This document shows positions 27,556-35,753 of a stretch of DNA of 41,333 nt, piece after piece; position 1 is the first letter of the stretch, and every line of letters starts with the position of its first letter. The notes beneath the pieces were generated by a model, which worked only from the letters and a program-made list of their open reading frames with translations, searched no databases and was not told where the DNA came from. A program made the translations under genes and the position numbers. This DNA is from Fuerstiella sp. (GTDB lineage Bacteria > Planctomycetota > Planctomycetia > Planctomycetales > Planctomycetaceae). The stretch is taken from contig JAQWLN010000212.1 in the NCBI GenBank assembly GCA_029247265.1, positions 1 through 41,333 of the forward strand, in the 5' to 3' direction.

Positions 27556-28479
27556 ATGTACCTATTTCAGTTGGCAGATCGAGTTTCACGAGGACTCCGC
27601 AAGGTCGACCCCGAACGATTGCAGCGTCATCGCCGGTTTTTGCTCACTCAGCAGTTGTCGGACGGCGGGTTCCGAGGACGCGAAGGTGAATCTGATCTGT
27701 ACTACACGGGTTTCGCTGTCAGGGCCCTGGCTGTCTCAGGCGGACTGGATGCGACTGATCGAGACCGTGTCAGTGATTTCCTGGTCACGCAGCGGCCCAC
27801 GGAACTCGGCGTCATCGACCTGCTCAGCTGGTTGTACAGTGCGCTGGTTGTTCAGGCGGCAGGCGGCGCGGATCTGTTGTCTGAGGCACCGTCTGACTTT
27901 GCTGATCTGATTGCTGCAAAGCTTGAAGCAACTCGCGTGGAAGACGGTGGGTATGCGAAAAGCACGGAAGGATCTGCGGGCAGCACCTATCATTCTTTCA
28001 TGGTCGCTCTGACGTACGAACTGATAGGCCGTAGACCACCCCGGCCAAACCGGCTGATTCAGTTTCTGTACGATCGACAGCGAGACGACGGCGGCTTCGT
28101 TGAAATCGCTCCCATGAAACGCAGCGGAACCAACCCAACCGCCGCCGCAGTCGCATTGCTGAACAGTCTGGGCGGGATGGAAGACGATATCGCTCGCGAC
28201 GTACAGGGATTCCTGACCGATGTCGTCAGCACGGAAGGCGGATTTCAGGCGAACACTCGGATCCCGTTTGCTGACGGCCTGTCCACTTTCACGGGACTGC
28301 TATCGTCGATGGACGTTGGCGGGAAAGCGATAATCCCTGCAGACCGAGTTCTGAAATGGCTGACGACGCAGATTGAATTGCCGACCGGCGGTTTTCGAGG
28401 CGCCAGCTGGGACCAGCAGGCCGACGCCGAATACACGTTCTACGGACTCGGAATCCTGGGCCTGCTACACGCTGAGTGA
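27556..28479 (+). CDS. Prenyltransferase/squalene-cyclase repeat protein
   Basis: 307 aa, no signal peptide. It contains a series of alpha-toroid repeats with the QW/PFTB-type motif: QLSDGGFRGREGESDLYYTGFAVRAL, VEDGGYAKSTEGSAGSTYHSFMVAL, QRDDGGFVEIAP..TNPTAAAVALL, STEGGFQAN and LPTGGFRGASWDQQADAEYTFYGLGIL. Five or six repeats make a full alpha/alpha barrel like the beta subunit of protein prenyltransferases. The zinc ligands of true protein prenyltransferases (Asp, Cys, His) are not obvious; I see no candidate cysteine. Enzyme activity is therefore doubtful and it may bind isoprenoids or act as a scaffold. It is common in planctomycetes; function unknown. Confidence 0.8.
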   Translation: MYLFQLADRVSRGLRKVDPERLQRHRRFLLTQQLSDGGFRGREGESDLYYTGFAVRALAVSGGLDATDRDRVSDFLVTQRPTELGVIDLLSWLYSALVVQAAGGADLLSEAPSDFADLIAAKLEATRVEDGGYAKSTEGSAGSTYHSFMVALTYELIGRRPPRPNRLIQFLYDRQRDDGGFVEIAPMKRSGTNPTAAAVALLNSLGGMEDDIARDVQGFLTDVVSTEGGFQANTRIPFADGLSTFTGLLSSMDVGGKAIIPADRVLKWLTTQIELPTGGFRGASWDQQADAEYTFYGLGILGLLHAE

Positions 28480-28500
28480 GCAGACCTGCAGTTGATCAAA

Positions 28501-28717
28501 CCGGCCATTTGCCGGCTCGTTTAAACGCTGGGCAACGCCCCGCGGTCATGGCGTAGGGCAGAAACGTCGTACAGAAAAATTGCGGCCCGACGGGCGCGCG
28601 TTTAAACGATTTCGCAACGAGTGCAGGTCTTAATTGCGAAGAACCGTCGCTGCAGCCGAGCACGATTTGGAAGTTTTCCCCTGAGTTTTTCGGGAAATCG
28701 TGCAAACAAATGGCCGG
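28501..28717. repeat. Structured element bounded by inverted repeats
   Basis: An 11-base terminal inverted repeat (CCGGCCATTTG at 28501-28511, complement at 28707-28717) bounds about 217 bases. Inside are two copies of the palindrome CGTTTAAACG (28518-28527 and 28599-28608) and a strong hairpin GCACGATTT/AAATCGTGC (28660-28703) with an alternative inner stem TTTCCC/GGGAAA. No reading frame inside is protein-like. The arrangement suggests a non-autonomous mobile repeat (MITE-like) or a structured RNA; I saw no second copy in this window. Confidence 0.55.
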
Positions 28718-28905
28718 CTCAAGCGACTCTGTGATCATAGGCGACACTGGCGAAGAGCATTCCACAAGACCATGTATTTACGGCCCTAACCTCGCGAAAC
28801 ACCGGAAATCCGCGGTGAACTGGTCCTTGCGGATTGTTACACTGTTCGCCCCACCCGGCCCTCCGAATTGCCCACCTCGACCATTTCAGGTTCAAAACTG
28901 CTTCT

Positions 28906-30924
28906 ATGTGTAAGCTCATCCTCCGCTCAAATTGTGCAATTTCCCAGTCAAAGCGACTGCTGCTCGCTATCGCTCTGATTCTTTGCGTTGCGAGCCAAAC
29001 ACACGCTCAGTTGGATGGTCGTCTGGCAGACCGCCCCCTTGGCGTTGGATACGTCAGGGATATCAATCAGGCGCGGATGCGTGAGTACGTAAAGCACCTG
29101 ACAAAACGAATCGAATTGGAGGCCTCAATTTTTGAAGGTATTTCTGACGAGCAACTGGATGGCTTTCGGTCGAATGTCGACCAGGCAATATCCGGTACGG
29201 CGTGGTATATGGTCCAGGGGCTGATTCCATCGTTTGAAAACGTGAATTTTCTGGAAGTTGTCGATGTAGCTGATGCCACGCGGATGATCAACGCCCAGAA
29301 GAAAATGTATGGTTCAAACGGCACGCTGCATACAGAGTCGGACGGCATGTTCAAACTGACCAACAGGAACACCTGGAACCAGGATATTCCTCCCGGCCAG
29401 GATCCGGAGCAATATGCCAACCGGTTTAAGAATACTACGGGAAACCGTGGGATGGTGCGGTCAGCAAAAGTTATTGAAGTCGATGGCAAGATGAAGATCG
29501 AAAATTCGTTCACCATGATTCAGTACTTTCGTTATCAGGACCAGCTGTTGTTCAGTGGCAACTTTGAAGAACTGTGGGATATTGAGCTACCTACGACTGA
29601 CTCTCTGACCAGCGGAGCGGACACTCAGAATGACATGGGGCTGGACGCGTACTTCGACAGAATACCGGCGGCCATAAAGACACTGGGCTGGAGCATGTTG
29701 AGTTCCGGGGCCAGCACTCAAATGCAGCAGCGGGATGATGAAGATCAAACTGATGCCGATTTGCGGAAGTCGTCGTTTCAATCTGGCCTGGATATCGTAA
29801 AGGCGCTGATGTTCGATGTGGATGAAGCGCGTGGGTGGCTGCGGTTTGCGACAGACGAGCAGCAGTCCGTCCGCGGAGAATTGAACTTTGACACTCGCCG
29901 CAACAGTGGACTCACAAAACAACTGGAAGAAGTGTCATCCGGCAACAGTCGTTTCTCACCGATACTGCGCGACGACGCTGCTGCGACACTGCATGTCTGC
30001 CTGCGGGCGTTTAAGGAATCAGATCCGTTGCTGGCCGCTGCCGGAGCGTGGCTGCAGAAATCGATCGACGATGCTACGAACAGCGATGCTGTGATGATCG
30101 ACGCTGCCAGTGGTCTGGCGGAAACCTTGTCAGGCATTTCGGATCAGCAGGTATTGGAAGCCCTCGTGAAAGTGGGCTGGACGGAACCGTCCGGGGGAGT
30201 CATTTACGGGGGAATTCACGTAGACGACAATCCGAAATTGCTCCGCAGCCTGTACAACATGGTCGATGGAGCGAGCCTACCGTCGGAGCTGGCCGTGCCA
30301 TTTGAGTTGCTGGAACTGGACGGACTGGAAGTGATTCAAATAACGTTGCCCGAACACATTGCTAATAAAATTACTGAGCAAACTTCATTGACGCTTTCCC
30401 ACGCCTACATCACCCATCAGAATTCATCTCTGTGGTTCGCCGTTGGCGGTGAAAACGCGATTGAGATCATTCGATCCTCCGTAGCGCGTTGCTCTGTCAG
30501 CGGCCTTGTGGCAAGAACACCATTGCTAACGGCTTCTGTCGACATGGACCGCTGGATGTCGTATCCGCAGGACGATCCGACGGGCGTGGCCGGACTGCTG
30601 CTATGGCTGGATGCGAACCAAAGCGCGTTTCCACCGAGTCCGATGTCGTTTCAGTTTGGAGGCAGGCAGTCTGAAAAGCCAACCCCGTTGCTGCATCGTG
30701 TGGCTGATCTGGGCGGTGAAATGCAGGCCGGGCTGACGGTGATTGCGGACAAGCGCGATATTCGCCTGAATCTGAAAATGGGAGAAGTCATCGCGAACTA
30801 TTACGTGGCTCGCATGGTTGACGACTGGGAAAAAATGATGAGCCGGACTCGTGCCCAGGCAACGGAGCGTGCGGAAAAGGCGAAAGAAAAGGCAGCAAAG
30901 ACTGCAGCTCAGCCAACGGGTTAG
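28906..30924 (+). CDS. Large secreted protein of unknown function
   Basis: The frame opens at 28834, but the ATG at 28906 places an N-terminal signal peptide properly (hydrophobic core LLLAIALILCVASQTHA), giving 672 aa. I do not recognise the family. The mature part is mixed alpha/beta, without internal repeats, cysteine-rich motifs or a membrane anchor. The C-terminus ends in a Lys/Ala-rich helix (about the last 40 residues). The sequence has an even, well-formed composition and no frameshifts, so it is a real gene. It follows the structured element and precedes a convergent amidohydrolase gene. Large exported proteins of this type are frequent in planctomycetes; nothing indicates its role. 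Confidence 0.78.
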   Translation: MCKLILRSNCAISQSKRLLLAIALILCVASQTHAQLDGRLADRPLGVGYVRDINQARMREYVKHLTKRIELEASIFEGISDEQLDGFRSNVDQAISGTAWYMVQGLIPSFENVNFLEVVDVADATRMINAQKKMYGSNGTLHTESDGMFKLTNRNTWNQDIPPGQDPEQYANRFKNTTGNRGMVRSAKVIEVDGKMKIENSFTMIQYFRYQDQLLFSGNFEELWDIELPTTDSLTSGADTQNDMGLDAYFDRIPAAIKTLGWSMLSSGASTQMQQRDDEDQTDADLRKSSFQSGLDIVKALMFDVDEARGWLRFATDEQQSVRGELNFDTRRNSGLTKQLEEVSSGNSRFSPILRDDAAATLHVCLRAFKESDPLLAAAGAWLQKSIDDATNSDAVMIDAASGLAETLSGISDQQVLEALVKVGWTEPSGGVIYGGIHVDDNPKLLRSLYNMVDGASLPSELAVPFELLELDGLEVIQITLPEHIANKITEQTSLTLSHAYITHQNSSLWFAVGGENAIEIIRSSVARCSVSGLVARTPLLTASVDMDRWMSYPQDDPTGVAGLLLWLDANQSAFPPSPMSFQFGGRQSEKPTPLLHRVADLGGEMQAGLTVIADKRDIRLNLKMGEVIANYYVARMVDDWEKMMSRTRAQATERAEKAKEKAAKTAAQPTG

Positions 30925-30973
30925 CGAGTGAACCGTGAGGTTCGGCGTACGCAAATGTCAATTTCGAAAAACC

Positions 30974-32269
30974 CTATCCCTGAACGATCACATCAGTATG
31001 CTCTGCCGGCGCCAGCCGCCCGGCCTTAACAATCCCGCTTTGCATAACGGCGATGAATCGGTCACGATCTTCCAGTATTGAAATGTCGGCAATGACGTCG
31101 CCGTCGACCACCAGCACATCGGCCAGCTTGCCGGCTTCCAGTGTGCCAAACTCGTCGCCGCGGCCCATAATTTCGGCACCGGTTTTTGTGGCACACATGA
31201 TTGTTTCCAGCGGTGTGAAGCCGACTTCCTTTGTGAAGTACGTGAGTTCGCGAGCATAGTCTCCGTGAGGATTCCAGCCGAAACCATAATCGCCGCCCAT
31301 GCCCAGGCGACCTCCAGCTCGCAGGATCCGCAGTGCACTTTCGGCGCCTCCATCCAGCGTTTCCTGGTGACCGTCGATGACTTGCTGCGGCAGGCCGAAT
31401 TCTTCACCGCGAAGTACGCTGGCTTTTTCAAAGTACAGAGCGGGCACGACTGCCACGTCTCGCTCCAGCAGCAGATCCATCGCTTCGTCGTCCATGAAGG
31501 TGCCGTGTTCCAGAGCATCGTAGCCCGCTCGCAGAGCGTTCTTGATACCCTCGGTCGCTCGGCAATGACCGGTCACTTTCATGCCGTGGTTGTGAGCGGT
31601 CTGAACAACCGCATGCATTTCGTCGAACGTCATGCACAGCGTGTGGTGGTCATTCGTATCCGGAGCGGCGGCGTCTCCCGTCGGGTATGTTTTCACCCAT
31701 TCCACACCGTCTTTCACCAGAGCCCGCACGGCTCGGCGAGCGTCATCGACTCCATTGATAATAAAGACCAATCCCTCCATGCCGATCTTCCGGAACTCCG
31801 GATTCCAGTCCATCAGGCCACCGGCCGAACAGATCTCACGACCGGACGATGACAAGCGCGGCCCGGGAATCAGATCCTGTTCAATCGCCGTTTTCAGCCA
31901 GAAATCCACGTTGAACAGACAGCCTCCGGACCGGGCGGCGGTATAACCGCATTCCAGCGCCAGGCGACAATTAACGGCCGATAGCAGACTGACGTATTCA
32001 ACCGGGTACTTGATATCCAGATCTTCCAGAGCTCTGATGTTGAAGTATGTCGCATGAAAATGCGCCTCGACCAGCCCCGGCATGATGGTGCCGCCGTTGG
32101 CATCGATCTGCTGGGCACCGGCGGGCAACTCGGGAGCATATGTGGCACTTCCGGCGTAGCTGATGCGCCCATCCTCAATCACGACAACACCGTCCGGCAC
32201 AGCCGCAGCACCCGTGCCATCAATAATCTGACCGTTGCGAATTACGAGAGAACCGGTAGCGGTCTTCAT
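30974..32269 (-). CDS. Metal-dependent amidohydrolase (imidazolonepropionase-like)
   Basis: 431 aa, no signal peptide. Amidohydrolase superfamily enzyme with a binuclear metal centre. Metal ligands seen: His70 and His72 in VEAHFHATYF, a likely carboxylated Lys193 in EWVKTYPTG, His235 in VTGHCRA, His255 in ALEHGTFMD and Asp327 in GMGGDYGFG. The N-terminal beta-sandwich and the closing GTLEAGKLADVLVVDGD are typical of the group that includes imidazolonepropionase and Xaa-Pro dipeptidases. Its start has a strong GGAGAG site and lies 20 bases after the upstream fuconolactonase-like gene, so the two are one operon. Substrate unknown, probably a cyclic amide, lactone or dipeptide. Confidence 0.88.
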   Translation of the reverse strand: MKTATGSLVIRNGQIIDGTGAAAVPDGVVVIEDGRISYAGSATYAPELPAGAQQIDANGGTIMPGLVEAHFHATYFNIRALEDLDIKYPVEYVSLLSAVNCRLALECGYTAARSGGCLFNVDFWLKTAIEQDLIPGPRLSSSGREICSAGGLMDWNPEFRKIGMEGLVFIINGVDDARRAVRALVKDGVEWVKTYPTGDAAAPDTNDHHTLCMTFDEMHAVVQTAHNHGMKVTGHCRATEGIKNALRAGYDALEHGTFMDDEAMDLLLERDVAVVPALYFEKASVLRGEEFGLPQQVIDGHQETLDGGAESALRILRAGGRLGMGGDYGFGWNPHGDYARELTYFTKEVGFTPLETIMCATKTGAEIMGRGDEFGTLEAGKLADVLVVDGDVIADISILEDRDRFIAVMQSGIVKAGRLAPAEHTDVIVQG

Positions 32270-32289
32270 GTTACTCTCCTGTTAAGTAG

Positions 32290-33129
32290 CTATGCCTTCA
32301 GGCGGTAGAACCTCTGAGCCGTTCCACCCATGATCTGGTTTCGTTCCGTTTCACTGACGGCGCCGAGAAATTCGCCCAGCGCGTTGTAAACTTCTTCGTA
32401 GGTGGCCGCGAGTTCACACACCGGCCAGTCGCTGCCGTACATGCAGCGTTCCGGGCCGAAAGCTTCCAGAGCCGTTTCGACGTACGGCTTCAGGTCCGAC
32501 GGATTCCAGTTCTTCCAGTCCGCTTCTGTCACCATGCCACTGAGCTTGCAGTAGATATTCGGGAATTGTGCCGCCGCTTTCAGATCCTCAGCCCAGCCTG
32601 CGGTCACATGATCTTTGATTTTTGGCTTTGACAGATGGTCGATCACCATTGGCAGTTCGGGCAGTGCTTTGCCCAGTGTCACGGCGTGTTTCAGGTGTTT
32701 GGTATAGAACAGCAGGTCATATGGAACACTGTGCTTCTGCAGAACCTTCAGACCACGCAGCACGTCTGGCTGAACAATAAAATCGTCATCAGGTTCGTCC
32801 TGCACGACGTGGCGAATACCGACGAATTTGGGATGGTCTTTAAATTCCGCCAGTTGCTCTTCACACTTCTCCGACGCCAGATCAACCCAGCCCACGACTC
32901 CCGCAATAAAGTTGTTCTGTTCTGCCAGTTCCAGCACCCAGCGATTCTCTGCAACGTCGTGTTGAGTCTGCACGAAGACTGATTTGTCGATGCCACAGGT
33001 CTTCAGGTGAGTCTGCAGGTCTGCGGGAAGATAACTGCGGCATATTGCTTCGTGCTGTTCTGTATGCAGCCACCCGTAGCTGAACGGCAGATCCAGCTGC
33101 CAGAAGTGCTGGTGAGCGTCAATGATCAT
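32290..33129 (-). CDS. Amidohydrolase family 2, L-fuconolactonase-like
   Basis: 279 aa TIM-barrel hydrolase of the amidohydrolase-2 group, related to L-fucono-1,5-lactonase and 2-pyrone-4,6-dicarboxylate lactonase. Motifs: MIIDAHQHFW (His6 and His8), SVFVQTQHD near residue 55, VGWVDLAS, VGIRHVVQDEPD, PMVIDHLSKP, NIYCKLSGMV, and the C-terminal Asp in MYGSDWPVCE. All are in family order. It opens sugar or aromatic lactones, usually in catabolic pathways. It is the first intact gene of a two-gene operon with the next amidohydrolase. A gene tail ending 12 bases before its start suggests the operon once had another member upstream. Confidence 0.9.
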   Translation of the reverse strand: MIIDAHQHFWQLDLPFSYGWLHTEQHEAICRSYLPADLQTHLKTCGIDKSVFVQTQHDVAENRWVLELAEQNNFIAGVVGWVDLASEKCEEQLAEFKDHPKFVGIRHVVQDEPDDDFIVQPDVLRGLKVLQKHSVPYDLLFYTKHLKHAVTLGKALPELPMVIDHLSKPKIKDHVTAGWAEDLKAAAQFPNIYCKLSGMVTEADWKNWNPSDLKPYVETALEAFGPERCMYGSDWPVCELAATYEEVYNALGEFLGAVSETERNQIMGGTAQRFYRLKA

Positions 33130-33141
33130 TGGTTTCGGTCC

Positions 33142-33312
33142 CTACTCAATGGAAACAGACTTATCGTCCGTTCTCAGCCGCACGTTTCTGATCGGACGTG
33201 TAAAGCGTACTTCCGGCAATTCCTGGATTCCAGCGACCGCAGGCTGTTGCACGATTAATCGGCGCAGTTGATTCGCATTGGAATCATCGGCCGGCGACAG
33301 CTCGTGGCTATC
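33142..33312 (-). pseudogene. Possible C-terminal remnant of an upstream operon gene
   Basis: A frame of 56 codons ending in TAG 12 bases before the amidohydrolase start. It reads as protein (a Leu/Arg-rich stretch, then LPEVRFTRPIRNVRLRTDD) but has no start of its own, and its frame is closed by a TGA just upstream. Spacing to the next gene is what one sees inside an operon. I cannot name the family. It may be the surviving tail of a deleted gene, or chance. Confidence 0.3.
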
Positions 33313-33447
33313 TCAACGTACCGGCACGTTTGACAATCGACTGCGCAAATGCCGCCTCCAGCGCACTACGCTGAATTGTGGCCGCCGCGAAGGTCACGCC
33401 CCTTTCGAGAGTCGCTTTCCCACGACCCCATTTTATGGAAAACGGAT

Positions 33448-34065
33448 CTATGGAGATGGTGTTTTCCAGGCATGAACGCGCCGCACAAGCTGAACGTCGT
33501 TTTCGACATCCAGTTTTTCCAGCACACTGGCGCGATGCTTCGAACAGGTGGGCAGGCTAATCTGAAGTTCCGGCGCGATTTGTTTCATTGAGTGGCCGGT
33601 GACCAGCAGTTCCATGACTTCACGTTCACGAGGTGTAAGACTCGCCACCCTGTCTTCGATATCAGCGGCCGGCATCGATTCTTGGCCATTCTTTCGGTCC
33701 TGCGCAATGGCCTTTTGAATCTGTTCCAACAGATCCTGTTGATTAACCGGCTTTTCAAGGAACGCAAACGCACCACCTTCGAACGCACGGATGCACATTG
33801 CGACATCAGCATGTCCCGAGATGATAATGATCGGTAAACCACACTTGTTAGATGTCAGATTCTGCTGTATTTCCAGGCCGCTCATGCCTGGCATGCGCAC
33901 GTCAAGGACAAGGCATCCAGGCGTTACGGGATCAAACGACGCCAGGAAATCTGCGGCAGAAGAATAGGTTTCGACACGCAGGTCCACCGATTCGATCAGT
34001 CACTTCAGTCCGTCCCGGACGCTCTGATCGTCATCCACCAGAATGACCGTCACTTCACGCTCCAT
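33448..34065 (-). pseudogene. FixJ/NarL-type response regulator interrupted by an in-frame TGA
   Basis: Read through one stop, this is a full 205-codon FixJ-type regulator. The start is the ATG at 34065 after GGAAGG; receiver pocket VDDDQS; phospho-acceptor Asp in LVLDVRMPGMSG; Lys in FLEKPV; LuxR-type helix-turn-helix from LTPREREVMELL onward. Codon 22 (34000-34002) is TGA, in the position where FixJ relatives usually have Trp (DGLK, stop, LIESV). A single TGG-to-TGA change explains it. The helix-turn-helix also departs from consensus (LPTCSKHRA where KTVExHRA is usual), which suggests relaxed selection. Reinitiation at the Met codon at 33987 would give a receiver without its acidic pocket. 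The gene is therefore probably dead. Confidence 0.8.
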
Positions 34066-34363
34066 TGGTATCTTCCTTCCCTGGATGTGACGGCAGGTCG
34101 AAAAAGACGCGGGCACCTCCCAGCTGTGAGTGCCCCAGCCACATCTTCCCGCCATGCGCTTCAATGATGTTCTGGCAAATCCCCAGTGATCGTCGCTGAC
34201 AATCAATGCACGCTGCCGTCCAGGTTGAAAACTGCCTGACGGATACTGCAGTGGTTTGCGAACGTGCAAATCCCTGCGAACACCGAAAACAATGAAGTGG
34301 TAATTCCGGGTTTCAGCCAGTTCACTGTCGATTGCCAACATCACTCGCACATCCAGGGGGCGC
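34055..34363 (-). pseudogene. Remnant of the partner histidine kinase
   Basis: The last frame before the regulator reads LGICQNIIEAHGGKMWLG then GGARVFFDLP and overlaps the regulator start by 11 bases, which is the C-terminal end of a histidine kinase ATPase domain in the usual FixL-FixJ order. Just upstream, in a different frame, SIRQAVFNL looks like the kinase N box, and in a third frame SELAETRNYHFIV resembles the strand before it. The G1 and F boxes that should lie between are missing. The gene has therefore suffered an internal deletion and frameshifts, and its N-terminal part is gone, cut off where the next remnant ends at 34364. Confidence 0.65.
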
Positions 34364-35380
34364 CTACTTTACGTGCAGCGTCACTGCTATTGACGTGATT
34401 GCCGTTTGATCCGGCTTCGCGTCCAGGGCACCCGACGCCTTAAACGTAAGTTCGTAGTCACCCGATTCTGCCTCAGCGGAAATTGCGATCGGAACGTCTA
34501 CGTCAACCTGTCCACGGGTTAACTGTTGAGCAGGGACATTGAAACGTGCCGAGTCATCACCCACCAATTCCAACTGCATGGCATTCTGCATGTTGCTGGT
34601 TCGTTCCAGTTCGAAATGAACCGAAACAACGTCGCCGGGTTTTCCTTCGAGCGTCGCAGTGCTGGCGTACAGCTTAACGACAGTTGGCAGAGTCCGCAGC
34701 ATGTTTCGTTTTTCCGACACGAACAGTGCGTGTTGCTTCCGGCCTTGTGAATCTGTAAACGAAGCATAGGCCTGAGTGTAAAGCTGAGACTGACTCTGGA
34801 TGTTGATGTGCATTGTTTCGGGCAGAAAGATGGGCATCGTGAAAGTGGATTCTTCCACGCCAACAGTCGTTTGAACGAATTCGATCCCATCCAGATCACG
34901 GTTCTGCCGATCACCGCGCTGTATGACGACCGGCTCCTTAAAGTCCCCCAGTCGTTCAAGCGTCATCACGTACGGGTAAATCGTTCCACGATGAGCGTAT
35001 TGATAAGCCTCTTCACAATGCAGACGGAACACAGGTTTGTGCCGTACCGAAAGCGCAATCACGTCCCGCCATCCATTATCAATGCTTCGTCCAAAACTGT
35101 CACGGCCTCGGTGCTGAACCCGAACCGGATGAGACACCTCTTCGTCCGGGACGGCAGCGTCTCCAGTAAGTCGAATTTCATAGCGAGCACTCGCCAGCAT
35201 GTCGGGAACCGTCAGCTTCAGCTTTGTGTCGTTCTTACCCTCAGCAATTACTTCGTTTTCGACAGTCACGCCTTCCGGAAGCCCGTCAACCTTGACATTG
35301 ATCGCAGCGTTGAATCCTCCCGAACGTTGCGCCTGAACCGGGATCTCGATAGAGCCGCCCTGAGTCCCGAGTGTCGGCGA
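34364..35380 (-). pseudogene. C-terminal remnant of a large secreted beta-sandwich (PPC-type) protein
   Basis: The open frame has an ATG at 35269, but protein-like sequence continues upstream of it in the same frame ([20 protein letters not shown], then [15 protein letters not shown]) to a TAA at 35381-35383. No start fits this. The repeated pattern of Ig-like strands (IPVQAQR, GLPEGV, LKLTV, FELERTSN, GDYELTFKASG) matches the C-terminal half of planctomycete pre-peptidase/PPC-domain secreted proteins, which are normally far longer. The signal peptide and N-terminal domains are absent. Expression of the 301-codon piece from 35269 is possible but would not be exported. Confidence 0.6.
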
Positions 35381-35383
35381 TTA

Positions 35384-35753
35384 CTGAACAACGCCGGTGA
35401 TCTGGTGGAAATCAACGTGTCCGAAGATCCCCAGTATCACGTGGCCGCCGATCGTCTTGGTTGACCGTAGCCAGGCTGAGCCTTGCAATTCGCCTTTGCC
35501 GTATAAACGAATGCCGTTGCCTGCGCGCCGTTGGCCTTTGGTCAGGGCTCCAAGTGGTGTACTCCTGTCGTCCGCGAATCCGGCTCGGGGAGTAGCCCAA
35601 CTACTCTCGAAGAGCGCCCTTCGCAGCCACGAGTCAGCGTCCAACGCTGCCGTAAGCAGGCCAAATCTAGGAGCACAGCTTCGGCAATGGCACGATCAGA
35701 GAACATAGGTGACGAGGCCGGCACAGCGCTTCGCTCGGTCATGGCCCGATTTG
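35384..35753. other. Degenerate interval (370 bases)
   Basis: No intact gene. A minus-strand frame (35644 to 35381) runs into the same TAA that closes the PPC remnant. A plus-strand frame ends in protein-like sequence ([20 protein letters not shown], near 35400-35464). Neither is recognisable. The region looks like worn coding sequence between the remnant block and the HEAT gene. Confidence 0.35.

Noticed and set aside
34000-34002. TGA read as selenocysteine
   Set aside because: The aligned residue in FixJ relatives is usually Trp, not Cys, and it is not a catalytic site; a simple nonsense change is the better reading.
34808-35464. 218-codon plus-strand frame
   Set aside because: Mostly the antisense of the PPC remnant. 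Only its last 25 residues look protein-like, which is not enough to call a gene.
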